Below, piece after piece: positions 1-7,809 of a stretch of DNA of 64,000 nucleotides. The DNA comes from an uncultured Dorea sp. (GTDB taxonomy: Bacteria; Bacillota_A; Clostridia; Lachnospirales; Lachnospiraceae), in assembly GCA_910579015.1 (NCBI GenBank), contig CAJTRO010000006.1:42843-106842 (forward strand), read 5' to 3'. Made by a program: the position numbers and the translations under genes. Position 1 is the first letter of the stretch. Every line of letters starts with the position of its first letter. The notes beneath the pieces were generated by a model. It had not been told where the DNA came from. It saw only the letters and a list, made by a program, of their open reading frames with translations, and did not search any database.

Positions 1-259
1 CGCCAATCGCAACGATCCTGTCACAGCCCGTCTGCCTGAAATCCGCAAGAAGGGCGTCCATCATAAGATCCGTCGGCTCTCCTGCTCCGTATTTATCCTT
101 ATACTCTACATGCGCCTTTATTCCAAGAGATTTAAAAAATGTCTCATACACGCTCCTGCTTGCAAGAATAAAATCTCCTTCCCCAAGCTCATACTCCTTC
201 GAAAACGCTCTTGCACTGTCAAATCTGCATACCTTTGTTCTCTGCTGAAACAGCCTCAT
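1..259 (-). CDS. Iron-containing alcohol dehydrogenase family protein, N-terminal part (cut by window edge)
   Basis: Eighty-six codons are visible, reading leftward off the window. The protein starts MRLFQQRTKVCRF, then has GDFILASRSVY, KYGAGEPTD and DRIVAIG, which should lead into the GGG nucleotide-binding loop just past the edge. This pattern (GDFI..., KYG.GEP.D.M, RI.A.GGG) is what I remember for 4-hydroxybutyrate dehydrogenase-like members of the Fe-dependent alcohol dehydrogenase family. 3-Dehydroquinate synthase shares the fold and would suit the neighbouring DAHP synthase, but the visible motifs fit the alcohol dehydrogenases better. The ATG at 259 follows an AAGGAAAG-like site. The catalytic metal ligands lie outside the window, so the substrate is open. 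Confidence 0.7.
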   Translation of the reverse strand, partial: MRLFQQRTKVCRFDSARAFSKEYELGEGDFILASRSVYETFFKSLGIKAHVEYKDKYGAGEPTDLMMDALLADFRQTGCDRIVAIG

Positions 260-357
260 ACCTGCACGCTTTCCTTTCTTTCTACATTCTTATCCATCAT
301 CAGATTCCGGACAAACTATTATCTATATCCTCTGTCTGATCCAGTGTACTGTCTGCA

Positions 358-1389
358 TTAGCATTTCTCCGCTATATCAAAGATCAGCTTCTCCGTATCC
401 TCCCACCCGATGCACGGATCCGTAATGGACTGTCCATACACCAGATTCTCGGTGATATCCTGCCGGCCCTCAACGAGGTAACTTTCAATCATGACGCCCT
501 TCACCAGCCTCTTAAGCTTCGGATCGTAATTTCTGCTGTGCAATACCTCGCTCACTATACGGATCTGCTCCCGGTGCTGCTTGTTGGAATTCGAGTGGTT
601 CACATCCACGACCACCGCCGGATTCTTAAGTCCCCACTCTTCATACATCTGAGCCAGACGCGAAAGATCCTCATAATGATAGTTCGGGATATTCTTGCCA
701 TACTTGTCCACACCGCCCCGCAGGATGGTGTGCGCCAGTTCATTCCCGCTGGTCTCCACATCATTCCTGCGGTAAATGAACCGATGCGGATGCTGTGCCG
801 CCGTGACAGAATTCAGCATGACAGACAGATCCCCGCTGGTCGGATTCTTCATTCCCACCGGGATGTCAATACCGCTCGCCGTCAAACGGTGCTGCTGATT
901 CTCCACCGACCTGGCCCCTACCGCTTCGTAAGAAAGCAGATCATCCAGATAACTCCGGTTCTCAGGATACAGCATCTCATCCGCCGCAGACAGCCCCGTC
1001 TCTTCCATCACACGGATATGCATCTTGCGGATCGCGATGATACCTGCCAGAAGATCCGGTTCCTTCTCCGGGTCCGGCTGATGAAGCATCCCCTTATACC
1101 CGTCCCCTGTGGTCCGCGGCTTGTTCGTATATACTCTGGGGATGATCATCAGCTTATCCGATACCTGATCCGCCAGCACCTTAAGCTTCCTCACATACTC
1201 ACACACAGACTCTTCATTATCCGCAGAACACGGCCCCGCGAGGACGATGAATTTATCAGATCTCCCGGTAAATATATCCCTTATCTCCTCATCTCTCTTC
1301 TTCTTTATCTCCTCTATCCTGCCGGAAACGGGATACTGTTCCTTTAATATCTCCGGAAGCGGTAATTCATGATTAATCTTTATTGACAT
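358..1389 (-). CDS. aroF: 3-deoxy-7-phosphoheptulonate (DAHP) synthase, class I alpha
   Basis: Condenses phosphoenolpyruvate and erythrose 4-phosphate, the first step of the shikimate pathway in the cytoplasm. At 343 residues it has the length of the AroF/G/H type. GPCSADN is at residues 52-58 and KPRTT at 90-94, both substrate-binding signatures; the GARSVENQQHR and VDVNHSN motifs follow in the order typical of the family. The ATG at 1389 has an AGGAGGAGAAG ribosome binding site. A strong promoter (1444-1472) lies just upstream. No T-box or attenuator is obvious in the short leader. The N-terminal extension characteristic of feedback-regulated AroFGH enzymes is present, but which amino acid inhibits it cannot be read from sequence. 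The symbol is generic; aroG or aroH would be equally valid. Confidence 0.95.
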   Translation of the reverse strand: MSIKINHELPLPEILKEQYPVSGRIEEIKKKRDEEIRDIFTGRSDKFIVLAGPCSADNEESVCEYVRKLKVLADQVSDKLMIIPRVYTNKPRTTGDGYKGMLHQPDPEKEPDLLAGIIAIRKMHIRVMEETGLSAADEMLYPENRSYLDDLLSYEAVGARSVENQQHRLTASGIDIPVGMKNPTSGDLSVMLNSVTAAQHPHRFIYRRNDVETSGNELAHTILRGGVDKYGKNIPNYHYEDLSRLAQMYEEWGLKNPAVVVDVNHSNSNKQHREQIRIVSEVLHSRNYDPKLKRLVKGVMIESYLVEGRQDITENLVYGQSITDPCIGWEDTEKLIFDIAEKC

Positions 1390-1443
1390 CTCTTCTCCTC
1401 CTGGTAATCTATGAGATTTGCGCCTGTTATCGTTACTTTCATT

Positions 1444-1472
1444 ATCATAATATTCTGTATAGGCCGTGTCAA
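1444..1472 (-). promoter_or_regulatory. Sigma-A promoter of the DAHP synthase gene
   Basis: On the minus strand there is a consensus -35 TTGACA (1467-1472), a 17-bp spacer and a -10 TATGAT (1444-1449), placing the transcript start near 1437, about 48 nt ahead of the start codon. It lies where a longer reading of the divergent V4R-GGDEF gene would put coding sequence, which argues for a later start of that gene. Confidence 0.75.
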
Positions 1473-1560
1473 TGTATTTTCCTGTTTATTAAAATTTATC
1501 CCGAAAGCCCTGACTTCTTTCCCCGGAACCAGACGGAAGAATTGTAACTCCCCGGAAGAT

Positions 1561-3336
1561 ATGCTAAAATATACAAAAAACTACAGAGAGGCGGGACAAT
1601 TAATCGTGGAAGACAATACTTTAATCCATACACAGGCTGACCAGACGGGTCTGAAGCTCGCAGACTATCTACAGACCTCAGCCGACGGGCGCATGAATCT
1701 CGGCGAAGAGATTCCCGTTGCTGTCTACCGGCTTTTAGAATATTCCCTTCGAGAAGAACTGACCGAGCAATTCGGCAAAGAGGCGCAGATCAAAGCCTTC
1801 CAGAACGCAGGATACCGGGCCGGACAGTTTTTTGCCAAAAGATATCTGGATCTGTCGCTGCCATTTCCTGAATTTACCGCGCAGCTGCAACACCAGATGG
1901 AAGCTTTCAAGATGGGCGTCCTGCGTATCGAGAAACTGGAAGAAGCCACGGGCAGGATCATCCTCACCGTTTCCGAGGATGCCGGCTGTTCGGGACTGCC
2001 GGCACTGGGCGAGACCGTCTGCAACTATGACGAGGGCTTCTTATCCGGAGTGCTCACCACTTATACCGGGAATCCCTATACCGCGGTGGAGATCGACTGC
2101 TGGGGCACCGGAGACCGGGTGTGCCGTTTCCAGGCAGACGTAAAGGATTCTTTCCACATCCACGAGCTGAGCGAACCTTATCAGAATATAAGACAGAACC
2201 TTACGTCTTTGCAGAAGGAGATAGATGAGCTGACCGCATATTCTGCCGAGCTCTCCAAGGGAAATCTGTCAGCCGCATTTCCGGACAAGAGTAATTTCCT
2301 GTGCGAGAATCTCAAGAATCTCCACGCAAATCTGAATCATCTCACCTGGCAGGCGCAGCAGGTTGCAAGAGGCGATTACTCCCAACACGTTTCTTACCTG
2401 GGTGATTTCTCCGATGCATTTAACGAGATGACAAAGCAGTTAAAGGAACGGGAGGCACAGCTTCGGGGAGAAGCACAGAAGGCACAGAGCCACGCAGAGA
2501 TGATCGAAGGCTATAACGAACTGATGGTCGAGATGCTCAGCAAGCGGAAGGAATGGCTCCTTGTCGTTGATATGGATACCAAGGAAATCCTATACTGTAA
2601 CAAGACGAAGAATGAGGGCGCCGCCGTAAATCCGGCTTTCTGCAATACCTGCAAAAAACGGCTTCCATTTCAGCAGGAACTCTTAAAATGGAACAGTGAC
2701 GAGCAGTACAAGGTATGGGAAATGTCCGGAGACGAGGATGCCGACACCCACTACCGTATTACTTCATTTCCAATCGAATGGAAAGAGCACGCCTCCTACG
2801 TCCACATTATCGTGGATATCACCGATGAGAAGCGGGCCGCTCACAATCTTGCAAGCAAGGCATACCACGATCCGGGAACCGGGATCAAGAACCGTCTGTT
2901 CTTCGAGGAATACATGGAGATGATCCTCCTTAAGGAACAGGATACCACTCTCTGCTATCTCGACCTGGACGGCCTCAAATACGTGAACGATACATACGGA
3001 CATCTGGAAGGGGATATCTATATCCAGAATTTTGTGGAACTCATCAAGGCGAATTTCCGCAGTGAAGATACCTTCGCCCGGATCGGCGGCGACGAATTCT
3101 GTCTTGTGCTTGGCGGAAGTATCCGGGAGCTGATAGAACTTAAGATGGCGGAAATCTTACGTGAATTCCAGACCGGGGGGTACGCCAGCTATCAATGCAG
3201 TTTCAGCTATGGCGTCGTGGATATCGAGGGGGCGGATAACGATCTGACTTATGACGATATCCTTCATAAAGCGGACGAGATCATGTACGAATGCAAACGC
3301 AGGAACAAAGAGAAGTATCCACAGCTTGTCCGATAA
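1561..3336 (+). CDS. V4R - PAS-like - GGDEF signalling protein (probable diguanylate cyclase)
   Basis: Predicted to make cyclic di-GMP in response to a small ligand or partner. A V4R domain occupies about residues 20-180, ending in VEIDCWGTGDRVCRFQ. A HAMP-like helical linker follows (to about 300), then a PAS-like segment (WLLVVDMDTKEILYCN), then GGDEF with intact IGGDEF near residue 506 and DLDGLKYVND upstream. No membrane segment remains with this start, so it is probably cytoplasmic. The frame stays open back to 1411, but the aroF promoter sits there. An extended -10 promoter (TTGTAA, 17 bp, TAAAAT; 1537-1569) overlaps the ATG at 1561. If that promoter is real, the start is the GTG at 1606, which has GAGGCGGG ten bases before it. 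No EAL domain is present. Confidence 0.88.
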   Translation: MLKYTKNYREAGQLIVEDNTLIHTQADQTGLKLADYLQTSADGRMNLGEEIPVAVYRLLEYSLREELTEQFGKEAQIKAFQNAGYRAGQFFAKRYLDLSLPFPEFTAQLQHQMEAFKMGVLRIEKLEEATGRIILTVSEDAGCSGLPALGETVCNYDEGFLSGVLTTYTGNPYTAVEIDCWGTGDRVCRFQADVKDSFHIHELSEPYQNIRQNLTSLQKEIDELTAYSAELSKGNLSAAFPDKSNFLCENLKNLHANLNHLTWQAQQVARGDYSQHVSYLGDFSDAFNEMTKQLKEREAQLRGEAQKAQSHAEMIEGYNELMVEMLSKRKEWLLVVDMDTKEILYCNKTKNEGAAVNPAFCNTCKKRLPFQQELLKWNSDEQYKVWEMSGDEDADTHYRITSFPIEWKEHASYVHIIVDITDEKRAAHNLASKAYHDPGTGIKNRLFFEEYMEMILLKEQDTTLCYLDLDGLKYVNDTYGHLEGDIYIQNFVELIKANFRSEDTFARIGGDEFCLVLGGSIRELIELKMAEILREFQTGGYASYQCSFSYGVVDIEGADNDLTYDDILHKADEIMYECKRRNKEKYPQLVR

Positions 3337-3345
3337 CCTCCGTAC

Positions 3346-3813
3346 TTATCGGACAGCCCCTGTGCTTATCAGATAATTGAGGAAACCCTCACACCCTTCC
3401 AGGATATCATCATATGTCCTGTCAAAATTGCCAGTATACCACGGATCCGCAATATCTCTCGGATTGCCGCTAAAGTCCAGGAGCATGTGTACCTTACGCT
3501 TTGGATCAGAGCCGACGATCCGGTCTATATTGCGGATATTCCGGTATTCCATCCCCAGTATATAATCATATTCCTGATAGTCCTTCTTCTTAAGCTGGAC
3601 TGCATATTTCCCTTTAGTGCTGATGCCAAGAGCCTTAAGCTTATTCGTCGTTCCATAATGGACCGGATTGCCAAGCTCCTCAGAGCTGGTGGCCGCGGAA
3701 GCTATGTGGAACTGGTCTGCCAGTCCTCTCTTCTGTACCATATCGCGGAATACAAATTCTGCCATAGGCGAACGGCAGATGTTGCCCAAACATACAAATA
3801 GCACTTTTATCAT
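3346..3813 (-). CDS. Low-molecular-weight protein tyrosine phosphatase
   Basis: A 155-residue enzyme of the arsenate reductase-like LMW-PTP fold. The catalytic P-loop CLGNICRS (Cys8, Arg14) is at the extreme N terminus, and the general acid sits in the DPWYTG stretch near residue 123. Both are intact, so activity is expected on phosphotyrosine proteins in the cytoplasm; such enzymes often act on capsule or stress regulators. The start at 3813 has AGGAGGAAAG upstream. The stop lies ten bases from the end of the convergent GGDEF gene. It is not in an obvious exopolysaccharide cluster, so the substrate is unknown. Confidence 0.93.
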   Translation of the reverse strand: MIKVLFVCLGNICRSPMAEFVFRDMVQKRGLADQFHIASAATSSEELGNPVHYGTTNKLKALGISTKGKYAVQLKKKDYQEYDYILGMEYRNIRNIDRIVGSDPKRKVHMLLDFSGNPRDIADPWYTGNFDRTYDDILEGCEGFLNYLISTGAVR

Positions 3814-3850
3814 AATTCTCTTTCCTCCTTCCTCCTGATATCATATTCAT

Positions 3851-4102
3851 CTATACGATTAAATTTAAGTTTCCTGCCTGATTCATAAATTCTCTAAGAT
3901 CTTCTATATATCTGTATGGCGCATACTCTGAATAAATTTCCAGATTATCTAAGATTACAATCTGCACATCCTTTCCTCGGATTGCTTCCAATGTATTTGG
4001 AACATTTCTGGCCTCATTCATATTCTTGCATTTATAAGCAATACACCCTTCTTCATCAAATTTTTTCGCTAATATATAAAATGGATTGTTATCTTTCATC
4101 AT
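3851..4102 (-). CDS. Small protein of unknown function, downstream partner of the RelA/SpoT-like gene
   Basis: I do not recognise this 83-residue protein. It is acidic, with no membrane segment or Cys/His cluster. It starts three bases after the stop of the RelA/SpoT-like gene, with GGAAGG about ten bases ahead, so the two are almost certainly co-transcribed and translationally linked. Small proteins paired with a single-domain alarmone synthetase are often antitoxins that neutralise it (toxSAS systems). That role is inferred only from the arrangement. It could also be an accessory of unrelated function. Confidence 0.65.
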   Translation of the reverse strand: MMKDNNPFYILAKKFDEEGCIAYKCKNMNEARNVPNTLEAIRGKDVQIVILDNLEIYSEYAPYRYIEDLREFMNQAGNLNLIV

Positions 4103-4105
4103 TTT

Positions 4106-4690
4106 TTAACATCCTTCCATTAATCTATTCATTTCATACTTAAATTTTTCTTCTGAATCAATAATACCAGACCTGTACTTTTCATACAACTGTTTCCCGA
4201 TGTATTCCGCATGATACTTATAAACCAGTTTATGGCTCCATACATTAAATTGATAATCCTGTGCACACCATAATTGCAGTTCTATCGGATATGCAAGATT
4301 ATTTTTTTGATAATACAGATGTATTGCTCTATAACCATCATCTATTCTCTTTCCCTTCCGTAGATCAACTACACGGAAATAATCCGGATATAATTCTGGA
4401 TATTCTTCAAAATATAACCGAAACCCTAATACATCATTGAAACACTGCTTAAATCCTCCACCATTCTGTAGTGTTCTTTCATACTTTCTCATTATGGAAT
4501 CATTGCTTTTAAAACGAGATCCAATCAAGTTCTCCTGTACAACAATATCTGTATACTGTGAGCGGTATTTATCAATATCCATTAATACATCCGACAACTC
4601 TGTTTTTCTCAAAGATATTTGTTTAAGGCTCTTTCCTAATGTACTCTCATATGAGATTTTATCCAAAACTTCTTTAGAAATAAACTGCAT
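4106..4690 (-). CDS. RelA/SpoT-domain small nucleotide synthetase (possible toxSAS toxin)
   Basis: A single-domain protein of 194 residues with the RelA/SpoT synthetase signature. IGSRFKSNDSIMRKY corresponds to the ATP-binding SRxK...S...K segment. GFRLYF occupies the position of the D-x-x-G-x-R strand, GYRAIHLYY is the G-loop tyrosine/histidine region, and IELQLW plus a WSH...YKY segment correspond to the ExQ and C-terminal parts. There is no hydrolase, TGS or ACT domain. It is therefore a small alarmone synthetase-like enzyme, either making (p)ppGpp or, as in toxSAS toxins, another pyrophosphorylated product. The ATG at 4690 has GAGGAGAGG directly upstream. Base composition is more AT-rich than the neighbours, hinting at acquisition. 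Confidence 0.8.
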   Translation of the reverse strand: MQFISKEVLDKISYESTLGKSLKQISLRKTELSDVLMDIDKYRSQYTDIVVQENLIGSRFKSNDSIMRKYERTLQNGGGFKQCFNDVLGFRLYFEEYPELYPDYFRVVDLRKGKRIDDGYRAIHLYYQKNNLAYPIELQLWCAQDYQFNVWSHKLVYKYHAEYIGKQLYEKYRSGIIDSEEKFKYEMNRLMEGC

Positions 4691-4832
4691 TTTCCTCTCC
4701 TCAAACATATCATTTCACATATATTTTATATTATATCTTCTAATTATAGTAAAAACAATTAAATTTTTATTTTCAAAATGCCTCTATCACCTCCTGATGT
4801 CGCCGATTGCCCTGGGATGCTCCTGCATCAAA

Positions 4833-5024
4833 TCACCACACCATATGACTGATCTCTTCCATCACTTCTTTCAATTCTTTCTCCAGATCTTCCTGTGCCT
4901 TCATATCATGAATCTGCATTGCCAGACGGATCCGCATATTAAGAGAGCATTGCCGATCTTTTAATGCCGTAAACTTCGTCTTTCTGATATCCAGCGAATG
5001 AGGTTCCATTCGATTATTCTCCAT
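4833..5024 (-). CDS. Small hypothetical protein, 63 residues
   Basis: The protein is mostly charged helix (ALKDRQCSLNMRIRLAMQI, then EDLEKELKEVMEEI) and probably forms a short coiled coil. No family is recognised. Support for a real gene is the AAGGAGA site seven bases before the ATG and the lack of any competing gene. It reads away from the response regulator gene at 5190, sharing the 5025-5189 intergenic region, so it may be controlled from the operator-like repeats there. It ends with a Trp residue and has no signal or membrane segment. Confidence 0.6.
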   Translation of the reverse strand: MENNRMEPHSLDIRKTKFTALKDRQCSLNMRIRLAMQIHDMKAQEDLEKELKEVMEEISHMVW

Positions 5025-5070
5025 CTGAAATTCTCCTTTTTCTCTTTTCGGCTTATCTTAAAAGGACTTG

Positions 5071-5162
5071 TTAAACTAAACATAAACTCTCCGCATCCAA
5101 TTGTGAAAAAAATGTGAAATAATCCGGGTATTTAAACTCAGTTTAACTTTCTATGTTACAAT
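5071..5162 (+). promoter_or_regulatory. Control region of the first two-component system, with operator repeats
   Basis: Three blocks can be seen: TTAAACTAAACATAAACTC (5071-5089), a direct repeat of AAACT at OmpR-like spacing; TTGTGAAAAAA (5101-5111); and TTAAACTCAGTTTAA (5132-5146), a perfect inverted repeat, followed by a TACAAT -10 candidate (5157-5162). The same three blocks recur with identical spacing at 20436-20513 beside the Gld-like ABC operon. The regulator encoded at 5190 is the obvious candidate to bind both. Confidence 0.6.
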
Positions 5163-5189
5163 TTCCAAATGATCAAAGGAGGAGTTTCT

Positions 5190-5873
5190 ATGTTACAGAT
5201 TTTAATTGTAGATGATGATAAGAATATACGGCGGTATCTGTCCGCTGTGCTGTCGGAGGCCGGATATTCTGTTTCCTGTGCAGACTGCGCCCAGAAAGCG
5301 CTGAACCTTATGGCAAATGTAAGGATTGACCTGATCGTGCTGGATATCATGATGCCGGGCATGGACGGCTATGACTTTGCCAGGCTTCTGCGGGACTGTA
5401 ACAACGATATCCCGATCCTGATGCTCTCCGCAAAACAGCTTCCGGAGGACGTAAAGAAAGGATTTCTGTCAGGAACAGACGACTATATGACCAAGCCCGT
5501 GGACGAAGCCGTCATGCTTCTTCGTATCAAAGCTCTGCTCAGAAGGGCAAAAATCATTTCCGACCGCAGGCTTGTGATCGGCACAACCATCCTGGATTAC
5601 GATACGATGACCGTAAAAAGCGGCGACAGCTGTCAGCTCCTTCCTCAGAAGGAATTTCAGCTTTTATACAAACTTCTGTCCTATCCCAACAAGATATTCA
5701 CCCGGATGCAGCTTATGGAGGATATCTGGGGGCCTGCCTCGGATTCCACGGACGCTACGGTCAGCGTCCACATCAACCGTCTCAGGAAACGCTTTGAAGA
5801 CTGCCCGGACTTCTCAATCGTTACGGTAAGAGGTCTTGGCTATAAGGCTCAGGCAGAGGAGGAGCTGGTATGA
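5190..5873 (+). CDS. OmpR/PhoB-family response regulator
   Basis: A cytoplasmic DNA-binding regulator of 227 residues. The receiver domain (1-120) has the acidic pocket DDD near residue 8, the phospho-acceptor Asp in LIVLDIMMPGMDG and the conserved Lys in TKP. The C-terminal winged helix (about 130-225) has VHINRLRKRFE and the terminal VRGLGYK hairpin. An in-frame ATG exists at 5169, but the AAAGGAGG at 5175-5182 lies inside that extension and is correctly spaced for 5190. It overlaps the kinase gene by four bases (ATGA), so the pair is translationally coupled. VanR-like in length and motif layout; the target genes are probably itself and the operon ending at 20352. Confidence 0.93.
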   Translation: MLQILIVDDDKNIRRYLSAVLSEAGYSVSCADCAQKALNLMANVRIDLIVLDIMMPGMDGYDFARLLRDCNNDIPILMLSAKQLPEDVKKGFLSGTDDYMTKPVDEAVMLLRIKALLRRAKIISDRRLVIGTTILDYDTMTVKSGDSCQLLPQKEFQLLYKLLSYPNKIFTRMQLMEDIWGPASDSTDATVSVHINRLRKRFEDCPDFSIVTVRGLGYKAQAEEELV

Positions 5874-6934
5874 AGGAACACACAGGCGTCCGCATCAAGA
5901 TTACTTTACTGACAACGGGTTTCGTTTTTATCTTACTGGTTCTGACCATTTTTGCCAGCAATACTCTCATTATCTTCGCCCTGAGACACGGCTGGATCAA
6001 GTCTGAACCAGGAGCACATCTGGTTCCCCTTCTGTTCCAGAGCGGAATCATCAGTATTATTATCGGCACGATCATATCCTTTTTTATGAGCCATTTTCCG
6101 CTGCGCCCTCTTCACACGCTGATCCGTGCAATCCACGAGGTTTCTGCCGGGAACTATGATGTGAAAATCCACCTGGAGCATCCGAAAGAATTCCAGGAGC
6201 TTTCCGAATGTTTCAATCAGATGACCGAAGAACTGGCTGGAACAGAGATGTTCCGCTCTGATTTTATCAATAATTTTTCCCATGAGTTCAAGACGCCGAT
6301 CGTCTCCATTCTCGGCTTTGCAAAGCTGCTCAAAAGCCAGGAACTGGATGCCCGTCAAAGCCGGGAATATCTAGACATCATTATCGAAGAATCCAGACGG
6401 CTGTCGGAACTGTCCTCGACTGTATTAAATCTTTCAAAAGTAGAAAGCCTTACTCTCCTTGCGGACAAGACCAGCTATTCTTTAAGTGAACAGATCCGGG
6501 AAGCCATCCTGCTTCTGGAGAGTAAATGGTCGAAAAAACAGATTGATTTTGATATTGATATGGAAGAAGTCATGATCACGGCAAGCAGGCCGCTGTTAAA
6601 GCAGGTCTGGATGAACCTGTTGGACAACGCCGTCAAGTTCTCTCCTTCTGCGGGATGTATTGCCGTCACTCTGCGTTCAGACAACGGGGATGCGGTTTTT
6701 GCAGTAAAGGACCAGGGAGAGGGCATGGATGACAAGATAAGAAAATATATTTTCGATAAATTCTATCAGGGCGACACCTCGCACCATATGGAAGGCAACG
6801 GCCTCGGCCTGCCTCTCGTAAAGAGAATTTTGGAATTACATAAGGGAAGTATTTCTGTTAAGAGCCAGACGGGAAAAGGGAGCGTTTTTATCGTCCGGCT
6901 CCCGAAAGACGGGAATCACAGTACAATCTGTTGA
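5870..6934 (+). CDS. Sensor histidine kinase
   Basis: A 354-residue membrane kinase. Two transmembrane helices (about 13-35 and 48-70) flank a very short outside loop. Then come a HAMP linker, the HisKA dimerisation helix with FSHEFKTP (phospho-accepting His near 138) and an HATPase_c domain with the N box MNLLDNAVKFS and G boxes DQGEGMD and GNGLGLPLVK. All catalytic boxes are intact. The tiny extracytoplasmic loop places it with intramembrane-sensing kinases of the cell-envelope type, which usually detect stress through a transporter or the membrane itself. It overlaps its regulator gene and is followed by stem-loop structures. Confidence 0.93.
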   Translation: MKEHTGVRIKITLLTTGFVFILLVLTIFASNTLIIFALRHGWIKSEPGAHLVPLLFQSGIISIIIGTIISFFMSHFPLRPLHTLIRAIHEVSAGNYDVKIHLEHPKEFQELSECFNQMTEELAGTEMFRSDFINNFSHEFKTPIVSILGFAKLLKSQELDARQSREYLDIIIEESRRLSELSSTVLNLSKVESLTLLADKTSYSLSEQIREAILLLESKWSKKQIDFDIDMEEVMITASRPLLKQVWMNLLDNAVKFSPSAGCIAVTLRSDNGDAVFAVKDQGEGMDDKIRKYIFDKFYQGDTSHHMEGNGLGLPLVKRILELHKGSISVKSQTGKGSVFIVRLPKDGNHSTIC

Positions 6935-6944
6935 CGATAATTTT

Positions 6945-7016
6945 GAGGGAAGGCAGACCGCCTGACGGCTCTGTGATGCATAAAGCATCAAACGGCAAGC
7001 TGCGTCTGCCTTCCTC
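6945..7016. terminator. Long stem-loop after the two-component operon
   Basis: GAGGGAAGGCAGAC (6945-6958) pairs with GTCTGCCTTCCTC (7004-7016), and the loop holds a second hairpin (TGATGC/GCATCA). There is no clear U-run, so this may be an RNA-processing or weak termination structure rather than a standard terminator. Confidence 0.4.
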
Positions 7017-7093
7017 TAACTGTTTGTAAAAAGCTGTACATCGAACCTTAAATACGGCCAGTACTGGAATGGCCCAAAAGTTATAGACGTAAT

Positions 7094-7142
7094 CTGACAC
7101 TCCCTAATAACCATTCCATACCGGAATCAAAGGGAGTGTCAG
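7094..7142. repeat. Perfect 12-bp inverted repeat at the Rpn pseudogene 3' side
   Basis: CTGACACTCCCT (7094-7105) pairs with AGGGAGTGTCAG (7131-7142) around a 25-base loop. It sits just beyond the stop of the truncated Rpn gene and may end its transcript. No T-run follows on either side. Confidence 0.45.
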
Positions 7143-7155
7143 CATTAGACAGCCT

Positions 7156-7670
7156 TTATGAAATCCCGTACTCAGTAATCAGATGCTTCTGATACTCTAC
7201 ATCCTCTGTTGCGCGCTCCAGTTCTTTGTACTTCCCTTCTTTGATCAACCTGTTGTTCAATTTATTGATTTCATCTCTGCCTTCACTTCTGCCCATTTCA
7301 ACCAGCATCTGACCTAACCGTGTCATACTGATTCCCTCCTTAATCTCATCCATATCCACCTGATCCAGAAATTTATCTGCCATCACATACACCACCGCTT
7401 CTATCTTGCTTATATCTTCTGTACTGATACCTGCTGCCTTCTTGGTAATCTTAAATGTTTCCTTTACCCGTTCCTTAAGAGGCATCGTTCCGCCCATCAG
7501 CAGGCACAGCGTCAATGGGACTAGATCCTTCCTCGTTAAACATTCGCCCCGTGCCAGCTTTTCCCAAAGTTCACCGATCACCTTATCAGCGTTCCTGTTC
7601 TTCATGATAATGGGCACGATCCGATAAGTATACTCGCCTTGTCTTTATCCGCCCCTCTGCTTCTGCCCAT
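7156..7670 (-). pseudogene. Rpn-family recombination-promoting nuclease/transposase, internally deleted
   Basis: This is a third copy of the Rpn genes found at 44125 and 45461. It retains their leader, the GGAGAG ribosome site and the first ten codons (ATG at 7668-7670), then jumps to the sequence encoding GEYTYRIVPIIMKN, losing about 0.4 kb. The lost part contains the PD-(D/E)XK nuclease core with the DGSWKHFEFQS motif. The junction is out of frame (32 bases after the ATG), so the normal start reads into an early stop. The remaining 150-codon C-terminal half has no ribosome site of its own. It also lacks the repeated basic region IGRTQGRSEG found in the intact copies. Confidence 0.85.
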
Positions 7671-7790
7671 ATAATCTCTCCTTTTCACAGCATAATACGG
7701 AGAAACTATCTTTATATTTACTATAGCAAAAAATAGTAATACAGACAATGGCATTGCTGAAATTTAAGTTATTTACCTGCGTTTTCCTGT
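7671..7790 (-). promoter_or_regulatory. Conserved leader of the Rpn pseudogene
   Basis: About 110 bases upstream of the deleted copy match the leaders of the intact copies at about 44010-44124 and 45350-45460, including the TTACTAT/ATAGTAA inverted repeat. The more distal promoter part of the intact leaders is not recognisable here. Confidence 0.6.
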
Positions 7791-7809
7791 GACGGTCCGC
7801 TTTCGTCTT

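Noticed and set aside
1..259. 3-Dehydroquinate synthase assignment for the cut gene at the left edge
   Set aside because: It would suit the aroF neighbour, but the visible motifs (GDFI, KYGAGEPTD) fit Fe-dependent alcohol dehydrogenases better; not fully excluded because only 86 codons are visible.
538..1347. Large plus-strand reading frame of 269 codons
   Set aside because: It is the antisense shadow of the DAHP synthase gene and has no motifs or ribosome site.
1411..1560. Extra N-terminal coding part with a membrane helix for the V4R-GGDEF protein
   Set aside because: It contains the aroF promoter on the other strand and has no ribosome site; composition is promoter-like.
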